Source: DASWIG01 sp036397835 (GTDB lineage Bacteria; Acidobacteriota; Thermoanaerobaculia; Multivoradales; J023). Taken from it: DNA of 6,489 nt. Location: positions 1 through 6,489 of the forward strand of contig DASWIG010000226.1 in assembly GCA_036397835.1 (NCBI GenBank). Reading direction: 5' to 3'. The first letter of the stretch is position 1; each line of letters begins with the position of its first letter. The notes beneath the pieces are model-generated. The model was given only the letters and a program-made list of their open reading frames with translations, searched no databases and was not told where the DNA came from. The position numbers and the translations under genes were made by a program. This document shows, in pieces, positions 6,135-6,489 of the stretch.

Positions 6135-6488
6135 CTACGACGCAAGCCTGCGGATCGCTGCGAAGCCCAACAGGGCCAGCAGGGCCACAAGCATGGTCAT
6201 TCCCCACCCGGAGAACGTGGGGATCGGAGTGACGGCCGGGAGCGTGTTGGTGATCGTGCAGTTGCCACCCAGCGGCACATTCACGCAATCCGTCTCGTCC
6301 GCCGTGTAGCCGATCGGCACCGTCTCCGTCGCCGTACAGGTCGCCCCCGCAAGGGCGCCGTTCACCGTGAACACCGCCGGTGTCGCCTCGGACGCGTTCA
6401 GCGGCGTGGCGGTCACCGTACCCGAGGTACAGGTCAGGGCCACCGGCACCGTCGCGGCACTGTCCGGGATGAAGTCCTTGTTGACCAC
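6135..6488 (-). CDS. C-terminal part of a surface/secreted protein with IPTL-CTERM-like sorting tail (5' end outside window)
   Basis: Only the last 117 residues are visible. The first in-frame codon is a GTG with no visible ribosome site, so the frame almost certainly continues beyond the window. Residues 1 to about 85 are rich in Thr, Val and Ala with four spaced cysteines and end in CTITNT. This looks like one copy of a small beta-sandwich repeat of the DUF5979/prealbumin-like kind often tandemly repeated in bacterial adhesins; that assignment is by style only. The tail has the three parts of a sorting signal: the motif IPTFSGWG (a variant of IPTLxxWG), a hydrophobic helix of about 18 residues, and a closing basic RR pair. 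Known of the family: IPTL-CTERM tails are associated with exosortase H and surface processing in Gram-negative bacteria. The stop is TAG. It lies upstream of the respiratory operon on the same strand, but nothing suggests a shared function. Confidence 0.8.
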   Translation of the reverse strand: MVNKDFIPDSAATVPVALTCTSGTVTATPLNASEATPAVFTVNGALAGATCTATETVPIGYTADETDCVNVPLGGNCTITNTLPAVTPIPTFSGWGMTMLVALLALLGFAAIRRLAS

Positions 6489-6489
6489 G

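Overview
The window is very GC-rich and nearly all of it is coding on the minus strand. Read right to left it holds the 3' end of a surface-protein gene with an IPTL-CTERM-type sorting tail, a short intergenic gap, and a compact four-gene respiratory operon. The operon encodes a Rieske iron-sulfur protein, a cytochrome b, an octaheme cytochrome c of the hydroxylamine oxidoreductase (HAO) family, and a NapA-type periplasmic nitrate reductase. The last 220 bases hold no convincing gene but are packed with hairpins and a C/G-rich repeat-like stretch. The host is a Gram-negative-type bacterium with a periplasm: two proteins carry twin-arginine signals, one has eight periplasmic c-type hemes, and the IPTL tail belongs to an exosortase-linked class found in Gram-negative lineages. 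The high GC and this gene combination would suit Acidobacteriota or another deep-branching respiratory phylum, but that is a guess from style.

Layout: 6489-6135 (minus) is the tail of the IPTL-CTERM protein, whose start lies outside the window. 6134-5932 is the gap that should hold the operon promoter, though no clear consensus is visible. 5931-5335 is the Rieske protein, 5332-4280 cytochrome b, 4235-2604 the octaheme cytochrome, and 2614-221 napA. Spacing is tight: 2 nt between Rieske and cytochrome b, 44 nt before the octaheme gene, then an 11-nt overlap into napA. 220-1 is non-coding, with three short perfect hairpins, a C-tract, and a stretch at the window edge that resembles part of a group II intron or a degraded relative.

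How the genes may work together (inference): the Rieske and cytochrome b proteins form the core of a quinol-oxidising bc/b6f-type complex. No cytochrome c1 or f gene is present, and the usual Nap partners (NapB, NapC, NapD) are absent. The octaheme cytochrome sits where the electron-accepting cytochrome would be and has an N-terminal membrane anchor. The simplest model is quinol -> cytochrome b/Rieske -> octaheme cytochrome -> NapA. The HAO-family heme centre may also act on nitrite, hydroxylamine or NO itself. Such a unit could reduce nitrate to nitrite, and perhaps on to ammonium, with Q-cycle energy conservation that the standard NapC route lacks. Both Rieske and cytochrome b have residue changes that fit a low-potential (menaquinol-type) chain.
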